DNA from: Ancrocorticia sp039812645
Lineage (GTDB): Bacteria; Actinomycetota; Actinomycetes; Actinomycetales; Actinomycetaceae
Assembly (NCBI GenBank): GCA_039812645.1
Contig: JBDIAV010000009.1
Coordinates: 3,118-67,117 of the forward strand
Direction: 5' to 3'
DNA length: 64,000 bases
In this document: piece after piece, positions 43,485 to 52,716 of the stretch
Layout of the letters: each line of letters opens with the position of its first letter
Numbering within the stretch: position 1 is the stretch's first letter
Notes under the pieces: model-generated
Told to the model about the DNA's origin: nothing
What the model saw: only the letters and a program-made list of their open reading frames with translations
The model's database searches: none
Made by a program: the position numbers and the translations under genes

Positions 43485-44536
43485 CCACAGATGACAGGGC
43501 TAAAGAAGCTGTTGTGAGGGCTAAAGGAACCACACACGCCTCCCGTCCTTCCCTAACTGATCGCGCAGCTTCTCTTACTGGCATCACACCTTCCTCTGCT
43601 GACGTCACGACGAACATCTCAGCCCGCCAAGGATCGGCAACGGGAGGCGGACGACTCGCAGGAATCGCCGCCATCACCATGACCTCCATTCTGTGGGGAA
43701 CTACCGGCACCGCTGCCACATTTGCGCCAGCAGCTGGACCGCTCGCCATCGGGGCGGCAGCACTGGGAATCGGTGGACTGCTTCAGGCGGTCATTGCCCT
43801 CCCGTCACTGCGCAAAGCCTGGCCTGATCTACGGAAGCGGATCGGACTGGTAGTTCTGGGCGCCGTCGCCGTCGCCATCTATCCGCTGGCTTTCTACAGT
43901 TCAATGCACCTGGCGGGCGTGGCCATTGGGTCTGTGGTTTCGCTGGCATCGGCACCTCTCGCATCAGGTGTGCTGGAGCGAGCGGTCGAGGGTCACAGAC
44001 TTAATCGATGGTGGATGATCTCGGCGGGCTTGGGCATCGTTGGGTCGATATTGCTATGTGTTTCTAAAATCAACGAACCAGCATCTTCTCCCACAGCAAC
44101 GGTTAGTGGTGTGGTGCTGGGGCTCGTCGCCGGGACGACATACGCCACTTACTCATGGGTGGCACATAGGCTGATGGCTGAAGGCATCAGCCGTGCAGCA
44201 TCAATGGGAGCAGTATTCGGCGGTGGCGGCACACTTCTCATGCCGGTTCTCATCGTTACGGGCGCACCGCTCATCGCCACATCGCAGGCATTCCTCGTGG
44301 CCAGCTACATGGCACTTGTCCCCATGTTCATCGGGTATCTTCTCTTCGGCTACGGCCTCACCAAGGTTCCTGCCAGTACCGCGACCACCATTACTCTGAC
44401 GGAACCCGCGATCGCGGCGATCCTCGCGGTGGTGATCGTTGGCGAACGGCTCAACACGGTCGGTTGGGCGGGGCTAACGATCATCGCCGCGGTTCTTCTC
44501 ATCTTGGCGCTGGCGCCAGTCACGGCGGGCGAGTAG
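43481..44536 (+). CDS. DMT-superfamily (EamA) exporter
   Basis: 351 aa from GTG 43481, overlapping the TetR stop by four bases. A polar N-terminal 55 residues precede ten hydrophobic segments; SILWGTTGTAATFAPAAGPL and TTITLTEPAIAAILAVVIVG are EamA-type. Presumed TetR-controlled metabolite exporter; substrate unknown. Confidence 0.85.
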   Translation: MTTDDRAKEAVVRAKGTTHASRPSLTDRAASLTGITPSSADVTTNISARQGSATGGGRLAGIAAITMTSILWGTTGTAATFAPAAGPLAIGAAALGIGGLLQAVIALPSLRKAWPDLRKRIGLVVLGAVAVAIYPLAFYSSMHLAGVAIGSVVSLASAPLASGVLERAVEGHRLNRWWMISAGLGIVGSILLCVSKINEPASSPTATVSGVVLGLVAGTTYATYSWVAHRLMAEGISRAASMGAVFGGGGTLLMPVLIVTGAPLIATSQAFLVASYMALVPMFIGYLLFGYGLTKVPASTATTITLTEPAIAAILAVVIVGERLNTVGWAGLTIIAAVLLILALAPVTAGE

Positions 44537-44883
44537 GAAACCGCCAAACCATGGTCAAGGAACCGCAAACATCAGTATGTGCCGACAGAATTTTGCCTTC
44601 GCCAGAAAACTTCACCGCACATATTGCACACGTAGGTGGTCTGACGAGGTTGAAAACTCAATATAGTTTTTAGCTTCGAGCGGCGCCGTGACATGAAACT
44701 AGAAATGAGAGCCATAACCAGATTCCTACCGCGCAGGGGAACCAGACTGCTAGGGAACCAGACACCTAACAGAGAACTATCGGTGCACTGAAAAATAGCG
44801 TCGGAATCAGCATGGGCCTATGCACCACGTACAACCCGAGTCTCATAACGAAGCTATTTTGGCAACATTAACAGGCTGGGAAG
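44537..44883. other. Convergent intergenic region with one copy of a dispersed repeat
   Basis: 347 bp between two convergent genes. A weak AAAACT...AGTTTT stem is at 44653-44670. From 44791 to about 44862 the sequence matches 54866-54937 (see the repeat entry). No gene is supported. Confidence 0.5.
44791..44862 (+). repeat. Dispersed ~70-bp repeat, copy 1
   Basis: Shares AAAAATAGC, GAATCAGCATGGGCCT and CGAGTCTCAT with the copy at 54866-54937, with point differences but no gaps over about 70 bp. In one frame both read LKNSxxISMGL then SLI, but differences fall mostly at non-synonymous positions, so it is not clearly coding. Confidence 0.65.
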
Positions 44884-46815
44884 TCAACCCGCCTGGCGGT
44901 TCTCACTCCACGCCTGCCACAGTTGGGCGTAGGCTCCACCGGCCACAACAAGCTGATCGTGCGAACCAACCTCCACAATCTGTCCGGCCTCCAGAACCAC
45001 AACGCGGTCAGCGGCAGCTGCCTGACTGAGTCTGTGGGCAATGACGAGGGCAGCACGGCCACGAATGACAGTCTCGGCAGCTTGATCCAGCACGACGGTG
45101 TCCGCCGAGTCTGCCTCGGCAGTCGCCTCATCAAGAATCACCAGCTCAGGCTCAGCCAAGGCCAGTCTCGCAAGCGCAAGGTGTTGCGCATGCGCAGGTG
45201 AGAGCTGGTGTCCACCATTACCCACAATGGTATCGAGTCCGTCATGGAGTTCATCAAGCAGATAATCTGCGCCCGTCCGCCGCAGAGCCTCCATCAGCAT
45301 CTCATCACTCGCATCCGGAGCCGCAAGTGAAAGATTTTCGCGCAAGGTTCCGGCGAACACATGGGTTTCCTGACTTACTGTCATCACCCGCGAGGAGGGC
45401 ACATGGCGCCGCAGGGTTCCACGAAGCGGGTCATGAACTCCCGCAATCAGGGACGCCAGCGTGGACTTCCCCGACCCAGTCGCACCAACCACCGCCGTCA
45501 CTTCCCCCGCCCGCAGTTCCAGCGTCACATCCCGCAACACCGGAGTATCGGCCCTGTAGGCAAAGTGAACGGATTCGAGCGCAATAACAACATCCGTACT
45601 GCATGAGTTCTCCCGTGCGTGTAAGGATGAATGAGTCATGTGAGGCTGAGACTGGGCCTGAGGCCGCCCACCTGCACCCGCACCTTCCTCACCCAAACCA
45701 ACCTCACCAACGTGACCAGCATCTTTGTGACCGGCACCGCCGATTCCGACACGGCCACCACCAGTAACCTCACCGTCAGCGCCGATCACACCAACCAACC
45801 GTCCCAGCGAGGCCAGCGCCAGTTGCATATCGTCCATGACGTACATGAGCGCCCTGATAGGAGCCACAGTCCGCAGGAACAGTAACGCCGCCGCCGTCAC
45901 CTCGCCCGTACTCGCTAAGCCTCGCGAGGCGAGCCATACTCCCACACCGAGCACCGTGAGCAGCCCAATTGCCTCGATCACGTTGAGCCGACCGAAGAGC
46001 CGATTTTGGATAATACGTGTGCGCATCGCCCATCGCACGGCCTGCCAAGTGACGTCCTCGACCTGCCTCAGAGTGCGCTTTTCAAGCCGGTGGGCAGAGA
46101 CGGTGGGCATCTGCGTGAGTGTCCCAAGGATGCGTTGCCCCCGCCTCGATTGCACCACGCGGTTGCTCGCATACACAGACGGCGCCGTCCGCAGATACCA
46201 CACCACAGTCCAGGCATAACCAGGAATAGTCAACGCCCAGCCAACAAGGAACCACAGATTCATTGCACCCAACCCCGTGGCAACAAGCAGAACCGTAAAC
46301 GCCGACACTGCCGCACGCGGCAGCACCTGCGGCAGTGTGCTGGATATTTGGGCAATATCGTCGGACGCACGGGTAACAAGATCCCCCGACCCCGCCGCCT
46401 CCACCGTACGTCGTGGCAGGTTGAGCGCAGCCTTGACGTACGCTTCGCGCAACTCGGCGATCAGCGTCTCGGACAGTTTGGCCAGCGCTGCGCCACCGGC
46501 CCACGCCAAGAGCCCCGACGCTACCGCCGCACCACCTAGACCCGCTAGCTGCCACCAGAACGACGTCGGCACGTGCCCACTTTCTGAGCTCCCACCGGCA
46601 CCGCCACTGCCTACCTCCGCGATAACCGTGTCTACAAGGAACCCAAGAATCACCGGGAAGATGAGTCCAGCAGCCGCCTCCGCAAGGAAAAGCAAGAGAA
46701 TGCCTGCTACTCGCATCCGTTTTCCGCGCAGCTCTCGCCACAGCCACACCATAACGGCGCGACCGGACGCCACAGGCAGGGCGTCACGACTTTCTATCGG
46801 AGAAGTTTCAGCCAT
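44884..46815 (-). CDS. ABC-exporter-fold subunit with degenerate signature motif (iron locus)
   Basis: 643 aa: six-helix transmembrane domain (about 25-310) fused to an ABC domain (about 410-640), joined by a Gly-rich linker near 350-400. Walker A GATGSGKST (about 446), Walker B LVILDEATAEAD (about 555) and H-loop AHRLS are canonical, but the signature reads LSPAHAQ instead of LSGGQ. The start ATG overlaps the upstream gene's stop by 8 nt. Its partner gene shows the mirror-image defects, so the two should form a heterodimer with one working ATP site. The iron-operon context recalls siderophore importers of the IrtAB/YbtPQ kind, which have the exporter fold. Confidence 0.88.
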   Translation of the reverse strand: MAETSPIESRDALPVASGRAVMVWLWRELRGKRMRVAGILLLFLAEAAAGLIFPVILGFLVDTVIAEVGSGGAGGSSESGHVPTSFWWQLAGLGGAAVASGLLAWAGGAALAKLSETLIAELREAYVKAALNLPRRTVEAAGSGDLVTRASDDIAQISSTLPQVLPRAAVSAFTVLLVATGLGAMNLWFLVGWALTIPGYAWTVVWYLRTAPSVYASNRVVQSRRGQRILGTLTQMPTVSAHRLEKRTLRQVEDVTWQAVRWAMRTRIIQNRLFGRLNVIEAIGLLTVLGVGVWLASRGLASTGEVTAAALLFLRTVAPIRALMYVMDDMQLALASLGRLVGVIGADGEVTGGGRVGIGGAGHKDAGHVGEVGLGEEGAGAGGRPQAQSQPHMTHSSLHARENSCSTDVVIALESVHFAYRADTPVLRDVTLELRAGEVTAVVGATGSGKSTLASLIAGVHDPLRGTLRRHVPSSRVMTVSQETHVFAGTLRENLSLAAPDASDEMLMEALRRTGADYLLDELHDGLDTIVGNGGHQLSPAHAQHLALARLALAEPELVILDEATAEADSADTVVLDQAAETVIRGRAALVIAHRLSQAAAADRVVVLEAGQIVEVGSHDQLVVAGGAYAQLWQAWSENRQAG

Positions 46816-48619
46816 GGGTCGCCTCCTCGCGTGAGCCTGGAACAATCACACGATCCGCCACACCTTTAAATGCCGACGACGACGTCACCACAATCGTCGC
46901 CTTCCCCGCCCGAATTTCTCTCAGCCCAGCGGCAATGCGCTGCTCGGTGACTGCATCAACCGAGCTAGTGGGTTCGAAGAGAACCACCACCTCAGCCTCA
47001 GCCGCGAGCGCCCGCGCTAAAGCCACACGTTGACGCTGCCCTCCCGACAGCTCCCAGCCGCTATCACTTGCCCGCGTCTCGTACCCGTCCGGTAACTCGG
47101 ATGGTGCCATCGCGACCGCGCGCAACGCCGCCTCCGCACGCTCAGCAGAAACTGGTACATTGCCGGTGGACCGCACGTTATCTAACACGCTTCCTTCGAG
47201 AATTCCCGCAGTGTGCGGCACTACCATAACCAACTCACGCAGTGCTCCGGGTGCATACTCGTGCACCCGAGTTCCTGCGCATCTGACCTCACCGTTCTCG
47301 GGAATCCGCCGTGCGCCGAGCACCTCCCCGAAGAAGGCATGCGAACTCTGCGCCAGTTCCACAACTACAAGTTCTCCCGGCGCGATAGCCCCAAATAGCT
47401 CCTCACCCGTGGGCAACTCAAGTCCGAACTCAAGCAGATCATCAGAGACTGGAACCTGTTCACCGGCACCCTCCAACATCCGTGTCCCCACGCTTGCCGG
47501 GTTCGAATCCACGGCCAGCAGGTCCAGTACTCTCTTGGCAGACGCCTGGGACATCGCCCACATGGCACCCAAGGTGCCAGCCAACGCATCCAGCGGACCC
47601 ACAAGAACAACGGCGACACCGGCAACCGTTACCAACTCTCCCGCAGAGATCTGTCCGGTCATTGCCAGGAGTGCCGAAGCCGCCGCCAAAGCGGCGGCGT
47701 AGAGCTGGGCCGTTCCAGTACTCATTCCATCAAACGCCGCCCGGGCGTAACGAGCAGCCAAGGTCGAGTGCAAAGCCGTCTGACTCACCCGTTCGTAGCG
47801 ACGCGCCGCAACATCCTGAGCATGTAATCCGCGCAGTACTCGATATCCGGCGACGAGATCGGAAGCGGCGGCTGCAGCATCCGCGAGGCTCGCCTGTTCA
47901 GCCATGCTGCGCCGCCGCAGCGGACGAGCCGCAAGATGCATGAGAGCCAAAACGATGGGCAGCGTCACCACCACTCCGATACCAAGCCCCGCATGAACCG
48001 TAAAAAGAATGACGGCTGCCGTGACCAGGCCAATCGCCTCACCCGGTGGGTAAACAGTGACATAGAGGACGGTGCAGGCCCTGCGCACATCGCCCGTGGA
48101 TACCGCAAGAAGATTCCCCGGTGATCGTTGCGGTCCCGCAATCCCACGCGGGTCAAGAACTCTCGCAAGCGCCGTTTGTGACAACTCGAACTGGGAACGT
48201 TGAACTCCGTACCATCCAAGCCTGCCACCGAAGCGGTAGCCAAGATTCATCAACGCATACAGCCCCACCAGCACACTCGCCCAGAGGGCAACCGCCCCGC
48301 GGAGATCCGTCAGCGAGGTCCCGGAACTAAGCGGAGTAATCACCGCATCCACCGTCCGCCCCACCACCACGGGGAGCAGCATGCTGGCAATATTAAAAAG
48401 AATGAGCAGCAGCGCACCTGATAACACCCACGGCCAGCAGCGCCGCACCAACGCGATGCTCAGTTGACGCGGAGTCCACGTGGGGTCGATCCGCAACTTA
48501 TTCTCCGGGGGCGACGACGGCGCCTCGAACGCACCGGTCCGTTGCACCTTACCTTGGTGTGGTGCTCCCTGGCGCCGCTCATCACGCCACCGTCCTTCAC
48601 TCCGCGCGTGGCTCATCAT
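46808..48619 (-). CDS. ABC-exporter-fold subunit with degenerate Walker motifs (iron locus)
   Basis: 603 aa: transmembrane domain (about 60-340) plus ABC domain. The usual Walker A is replaced by ELAQSSHAFFGE (about 415-427), lacking the Gly-Lys pair; Walker B reads VVVLFEPTSSVD, with Phe for the catalytic-site Asp; the H-loop His is absent (VTSSSAF). The signature ELSGGQRQR is intact. It can therefore supply only the signature half of an ATP site to the partner encoded just downstream. It starts at the last base of the upstream ATPase stop codon (TGATG), indicating tight coupling. Confidence 0.88.
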   Translation of the reverse strand: MMSHARSEGRWRDERRQGAPHQGKVQRTGAFEAPSSPPENKLRIDPTWTPRQLSIALVRRCWPWVLSGALLLILFNIASMLLPVVVGRTVDAVITPLSSGTSLTDLRGAVALWASVLVGLYALMNLGYRFGGRLGWYGVQRSQFELSQTALARVLDPRGIAGPQRSPGNLLAVSTGDVRRACTVLYVTVYPPGEAIGLVTAAVILFTVHAGLGIGVVVTLPIVLALMHLAARPLRRRSMAEQASLADAAAAASDLVAGYRVLRGLHAQDVAARRYERVSQTALHSTLAARYARAAFDGMSTGTAQLYAAALAAASALLAMTGQISAGELVTVAGVAVVLVGPLDALAGTLGAMWAMSQASAKRVLDLLAVDSNPASVGTRMLEGAGEQVPVSDDLLEFGLELPTGEELFGAIAPGELVVVELAQSSHAFFGEVLGARRIPENGEVRCAGTRVHEYAPGALRELVMVVPHTAGILEGSVLDNVRSTGNVPVSAERAEAALRAVAMAPSELPDGYETRASDSGWELSGGQRQRVALARALAAEAEVVVLFEPTSSVDAVTEQRIAAGLREIRAGKATIVVTSSSAFKGVADRVIVPGSREEATHG

Positions 48620-49422
48620 CAGTGAACAGGAGAATGCACGGGTACCACGGTGGGCAGCCCGTCGAAAGGATCGGGGAACACGTGCGCGCGCAGATCGAAC
48701 ACATCAAGGAGGAGCCGGTCAGTGAGAACTTCGGCGGGTACACCTTCAGCCACAATGTTCCCCGCTTTCATGACAACAAGGTGATCACTGTAGCGGGCCG
48801 CGAGCGCGAGGTCATGCAGCACGGTGAGGATGGTGCGGCCGGTTTTATCACGTAGGCGAGTGACCAGTTCCAGTACCTCGACGGCATGCGCCATATCGAG
48901 GTGCGTGGTGGGTTCGTCGAGGAGGAGCACCTCGGTTTGTTGGGCCAGGGTCATGGCTATCCATGCGCGCTGACGTTGCCCACCGGAGAGTTCGTCGATG
49001 GCGACATCGGCCAAGTCAGCCACGTGGGTGTCGCGCATCGCTGTATTCGTGATTTCTTCGTCCTCGGCGGACCACTGCCGGTACCAGGGCTGATGTGGCT
49101 GGCGGCCGCGGCGCACAAGTTCTGTCACCGTCATGCCATCCGGTGCGACAGGCCGCTGCGGCAGTACCGCGAGCTTACGCGCGATTTCTTTGGGGCGCTG
49201 GGTATGCAGCGGCATGCCTGCCAGCATCACGGTTCCGGTACGCGGGCGCAGCAAGCGCGAGAAGGACTTCAGCAGGGTGGACTTTCCACAGCCATTCGGC
49301 CCGATGATGGTGGTGATTTTCCCTTCCGGGATGCGCAGGCTGACGTCGTGAAGGACGTCGTCGGCCCCATAACCAACGTGGATTCCGGTGGCTTCGAGCG
49401 GGTACGAGATGGTGTCAGACAT
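48619..49422 (-). CDS. Iron-siderophore/heme ABC transporter ATPase (FepC type)
   Basis: 267 aa. Walker A GPNGCGKST (about 41-49), signature LSGGQRQRAWIAM, Walker B LLLDEPTTHLD and H-loop LHDLALAARYSD all match the FepC/FhuC/BtuD group; QRPVAPDGMTVTELV is also typical. It energises the two FecCD permeases encoded just upstream. Overlaps the upstream permease by 8 nt and the downstream exporter-fold gene by one. Confidence 0.93.
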   Translation of the reverse strand: MSDTISYPLEATGIHVGYGADDVLHDVSLRIPEGKITTIIGPNGCGKSTLLKSFSRLLRPRTGTVMLAGMPLHTQRPKEIARKLAVLPQRPVAPDGMTVTELVRRGRQPHQPWYRQWSAEDEEITNTAMRDTHVADLADVAIDELSGGQRQRAWIAMTLAQQTEVLLLDEPTTHLDMAHAVEVLELVTRLRDKTGRTILTVLHDLALAARYSDHLVVMKAGNIVAEGVPAEVLTDRLLLDVFDLRAHVFPDPFDGLPTVVPVHSPVH

Positions 49423-50470
49423 GGGTCCTCCGAACGTTCAGGTGCATGAGGAAGAGCAGGTAGGGTGCGCCGATAAGCGGGGTGAGCACGCCAACGGGCA
49501 ACGTACCCGGCAATAGCGTGGTGACCTGGGAGGCGGTCAACAGGATCAGTGCTCCCATGAGTCCACCTACGAGCGGCGGCGGGCCAGCGGTACGCATCAC
49601 TCGCATCGCAAGTTGTGGGGCAACGAAGGCGACAAACGAGATCGGCCCGGCGACAGCGGTTGCGATGCTGGTCAGAGCCACGGCCAACGCCAGCGCGCCG
49701 AGTTCCACACGCCCGGGATTGGTGCCGACGACAGCCGCAACATCACGTCCGAGCCGCAGCGCACCAAGGTCTCGTCCCATCCGAATGCACACGGGCACGG
49801 CAACGGCGGCCGCAAGTGCGAGCAGCCACAGGTCCTTCATGGTGATGTCGAGGACCGAACCGGTGAGCCAGCGCGCCGCGACCTGCGCCTCAATGAGATC
49901 CGCGCGGGTAAGCATCCAGGCTGTGGCTGCTAACGCAATCGAGTTGATGGCGAGGCCTACCAGGACGAGCCGTAGCCCGTCGAAACCGCCGCGCCAGGAT
50001 AGAGCGAGCACAAGAAGTGACGTCAAGATCCCGCCCGCGATCGCCACCGGCGCGAGCAGTACCTGGGGAGAGAACTCGCCCAAAGTCCCAGAGGCGAGTG
50101 GTCCGGTGAGAATAAAGACGACGACGGCACCCGCTCCTGAAGTTACTCCGAGGATGTCTGGGCTGGCGATGGGATTACGGGTGATGGTCTGGGTGAGGCC
50201 GCCCGCACATCCAAGTGAAAACCCGACGAGAAGCGCACCGAGCGCGGGCGCAAGCCTGTAGTCGATCACAACGAGGGTGTCGCGCTTCGATGCCGTACCG
50301 CTCAGCGCTGCAAATACCCTGTCGACTGAGATGGGGAGCGTGCCGGTGAAAATAGCGAGTGTGACAAGAACAAAGATGAGCACGATAAGAGCAATGACGC
50401 CAATTGCTAGGCGACGCCGCATAGCCCCACCGAGGGGGCCAAGGCGCCAGCGCCAAGTATGCGTAGTCAC
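49415..50470 (-). CDS. FecCD-family iron-siderophore permease, second subunit
   Basis: 351 aa, BtuC/FecCD fold with about ten helices. DYRLAPALGALLVGFSLGCAGG and TRNPIASPDILGVTSGAG are family hallmarks; GPISFVAFVAPQLAMRVM is the coupling-helix region. It pairs with the other permease; their genes overlap by four bases. Part of the DtxR/IdeR-box operon. Confidence 0.93.
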   Translation of the reverse strand: MTTHTWRWRLGPLGGAMRRRLAIGVIALIVLIFVLVTLAIFTGTLPISVDRVFAALSGTASKRDTLVVIDYRLAPALGALLVGFSLGCAGGLTQTITRNPIASPDILGVTSGAGAVVVFILTGPLASGTLGEFSPQVLLAPVAIAGGILTSLLVLALSWRGGFDGLRLVLVGLAINSIALAATAWMLTRADLIEAQVAARWLTGSVLDITMKDLWLLALAAAVAVPVCIRMGRDLGALRLGRDVAAVVGTNPGRVELGALALAVALTSIATAVAGPISFVAFVAPQLAMRVMRTAGPPPLVGGLMGALILLTASQVTTLLPGTLPVGVLTPLIGAPYLLFLMHLNVRRTHV

Positions 50471-51492
50471 AACGCAACCACCCTTCGTCGTCGTGCAATA
50501 ACCAGAAGCGCGGGACCACCCAGAACAGCAAGCACGATACCCACCTGGAGTTCGCCACCTGGAACACTGACTCGGCCGAGGGTGTCCGCAGCAAGGATGA
50601 GAGCGGCGCCGATGAGTCCTGCAAAAGGCACGATCTTGCGGTAGTCATGGCCCGCAAGCGCTCGGGCAAGATGCGGGGCGACCAAACCGAGGAAGGAGAT
50701 AGGGCCGCAGAGCGCGGTAGCGGAACCAGCAAGCAGGGTAATTGCGACAATCGAGAGAATGCGGCTGAGGGCCACACGGGATCCGAGGGTGGTAGCGACA
50801 TCCACGCCCAGGCCGAGCGCGTTGAGCGAGAAGGCGCTGTGGAGTGCGAGCACCACACCCACCGCCATCAGGGCGGTCAAGAGACCAGCAAGATCGAGAT
50901 TCCGACGCGCTATGGAGCCAACATCCCAGAAACGTAAGACATCCAAAGTGTTCGCATCCATAAGAACAAGCATGCTGGTGATGGCGGTGAGCAATGCTGC
51001 CAGAGTCGTGCCCACAACCGCCAACATAACGAGGGCTGAGCTGCTGATGTCGCGCAGGCCAAAGGCAAATACGATGGTAGCCGCCACACCGGCCCCCACC
51101 AATGCGGCCACGACAATCGCAGTGGAGGACACCGTTCCCATGATGAAGACTGTGATCGCTACGCCAAGGGATGCACCAGCATTAACGCCGAAAAGGCCGG
51201 GGTCCGCAAGTGGATTGCGTGTATGGCCCTGCATGAGGGCACCACCTAGCCCGAGACAGGCTCCGGCGGCAAGGCCCAGCAGTGTGCGCGGTACGCGCTG
51301 GCTCGTGATGACCGTCGCATTATCACTGTCCAGGCCACCAAACAGCGCCCCGATGATCTCAGAAGGTGGGATGGCGCGACTGCCCACGGAAAGGCTCCCA
51401 ATGACAGTAATAGCAAGTATCGCAAGAAGAAGCGAGATCGCCACGGCCGTGGGAACCCTCCGCCGTCGCAGGTGAGCTGGTGATGAATTCAC
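50467..51492 (-). CDS. FecCD-family iron-siderophore permease, first subunit
   Basis: 341 aa FecCD permease: RVPRTLLGLAAGACLGLGGA, GHTRNPLADPGLFGVNAGAS and GPISFLGLVAPHLARALAG are diagnostic. The GTG start lacks a Shine-Dalgarno and begins 7 nt after TATCCT within the DtxR-like box, which suggests a leaderless iron-repressed message. First gene of a five-gene operon. Confidence 0.92.
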   Translation of the reverse strand: MNSSPAHLRRRRVPTAVAISLLLAILAITVIGSLSVGSRAIPPSEIIGALFGGLDSDNATVITSQRVPRTLLGLAAGACLGLGGALMQGHTRNPLADPGLFGVNAGASLGVAITVFIMGTVSSTAIVVAALVGAGVAATIVFAFGLRDISSSALVMLAVVGTTLAALLTAITSMLVLMDANTLDVLRFWDVGSIARRNLDLAGLLTALMAVGVVLALHSAFSLNALGLGVDVATTLGSRVALSRILSIVAITLLAGSATALCGPISFLGLVAPHLARALAGHDYRKIVPFAGLIGAALILAADTLGRVSVPGGELQVGIVLAVLGGPALLVIARRRRVVAL

Positions 51493-51496
51493 TCAG

Positions 51497-51515
51497 TTAG
51501 GATAGCCTATCCTTA
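51497..51515. promoter_or_regulatory. DtxR/IdeR-type iron box in the divergent promoter
   Basis: TTAGGATAGCCTATCCTTA differs at three of 19 positions from the DtxR/IdeR consensus TTAGGTTAGCCTAACCTAA and is nearly palindromic. It overlaps TATCCT -10-like elements on both strands, so a Fe-loaded repressor would silence both the permease operon and the receptor gene. Confidence 0.8.
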
Positions 51516-51554
51516 CTTATATGCCCCTACGTCATCCGAATCATGGGAGACAAT

Positions 51555-52604
51555 ATGTCACGACTTCGCACGTCTTTCGCGGCCCTTTCGGTCGCCACAC
51601 TCTTGGCCCTCACCGGCTGTTCCGGACAGGATGATCCTGCCGCCGACGACGCCACTTCCGCCCCCGAATCCGCGCCCGCGGAATCCACCGCCGGAGAAAG
51701 CATCACCGTCGGCGACATCACGATCACCGACCAGGGAGACGGAACCCGCACGGTAGATGGCACGATGAACGGCACGGTAGCCGATGTTCCCGCCGAACCA
51801 CAGCGCGTCGTCGCCCTGTGGCGCGTAGGCTCCGAACTTGCCGAGATGAAGGTCATCCCCGTTGCCGCTATCGACGGAGAGTTCAACGAGAGTGAGCTGA
51901 GTGCGGATCTTTACTCGTCCGTCGCCGATGTGCCATCGATAGGTAGCTTCGAGGGTGTGGATGTCGAGAAGATTATCGCCGCCGATCCTGACCTCATTAT
52001 CGGTATGGATAACGGCGCTCTGAGCATCGATTACACCCCGCTTCAGGACATCGCCCCAACCGTCATTCTTCCCATCGCGGAGCCAACCGACGTGTGGCGT
52101 AATTACCCGGCCGTGGCCGCCGTCGTCGGCAAGTCGACAGACTACGATAACCGTCTTGCTGAACTTGACAAGAAGCTCGAAGCCATCGCAAGCGAATACG
52201 GCGAGGGCCTCGCCGACAAGCCGGTCACCGTGGTCAACTCCTCGATGGACAAGATCTGGGCCAGCACCAGCAAGTCCCTCGTGTACGAACGCCTGGTCCA
52301 GGCAGGATTCACCTACAACGAGGCCTACACCAACAACCCCGCCCGTTACGTCGAAGAAATCACCGCGGAGAACCTGGCTGATCTCGCCAACCAGTCCGCA
52401 ATCTTCTACCAGACGGACCTCGTGGGTACCCCGCTGCTTGGCACTGACGAACTACGAGCATTGGACTCCTACAAACGCCTCCCCGCCGTCGAAGCCGGCC
52501 TGGAGTTCCCGGTCACCAGCGGCGTGATCTACACCTTCGAGGCAGCCGACAAGCAGGTTGAGGATATCCGTACCGCAGCTAAGGCTCTTGCAGAAGCGAA
52601 GTGA
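51555..52604 (+). CDS. Iron-siderophore ABC transporter receptor lipoprotein
   Basis: 349 aa from ATG 51555 (preceded by GGGAGA; ATG 51543 also in frame). The signal peptide ends in ALTGC with lipid Cys, followed by an Asp/Ala/Glu/Ser linker. A class III binding-protein fold (peripla_BP_2) is shown by VPAEPQRVVALWRVGSELA, IIAADPDLIIGMDNG and a long helix (about 200-220). It captures the ferric siderophore or heme for the divergent FecCD/FepC importer. Iron repression is expected from the adjacent box. Confidence 0.92.
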   Translation: MSRLRTSFAALSVATLLALTGCSGQDDPAADDATSAPESAPAESTAGESITVGDITITDQGDGTRTVDGTMNGTVADVPAEPQRVVALWRVGSELAEMKVIPVAAIDGEFNESELSADLYSSVADVPSIGSFEGVDVEKIIAADPDLIIGMDNGALSIDYTPLQDIAPTVILPIAEPTDVWRNYPAVAAVVGKSTDYDNRLAELDKKLEAIASEYGEGLADKPVTVVNSSMDKIWASTSKSLVYERLVQAGFTYNEAYTNNPARYVEEITAENLADLANQSAIFYQTDLVGTPLLGTDELRALDSYKRLPAVEAGLEFPVTSGVIYTFEAADKQVEDIRTAAKALAEAK

Positions 52605-52660
52605 TGTCAAGATGCCGCGGCCGCTGGCAGGTTGCTCAGCCGTCGCGGCATCTTGACATC
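52603..52660 (+). terminator. Long hairpin between receptor and SIP-methyltransferase genes
   Basis: GATGTCAAGATGCCGCG (52603-52619) pairs perfectly with CGCGGCATCTTGACATC (52644-52660); loop 24 nt. The stem starts at the receptor's stop codon and ends 56 bp before the next gene. No T-run follows; partial terminator or attenuator that would lower expression of the downstream enzyme. Confidence 0.65.
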
Positions 52661-52716
52661 TCGCCATCCAAACTTCCACTCACATACCGGTCAGAACTTT
52701 CCGAGGAGACACCCCC

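Noticed and set aside
47497..47507. GGTTCGAATCC, a tRNA T-loop-like string
   Set aside because: It is inside the ABC gene and no acceptor or anticodon stem surrounds it; no tRNA was found in the window.
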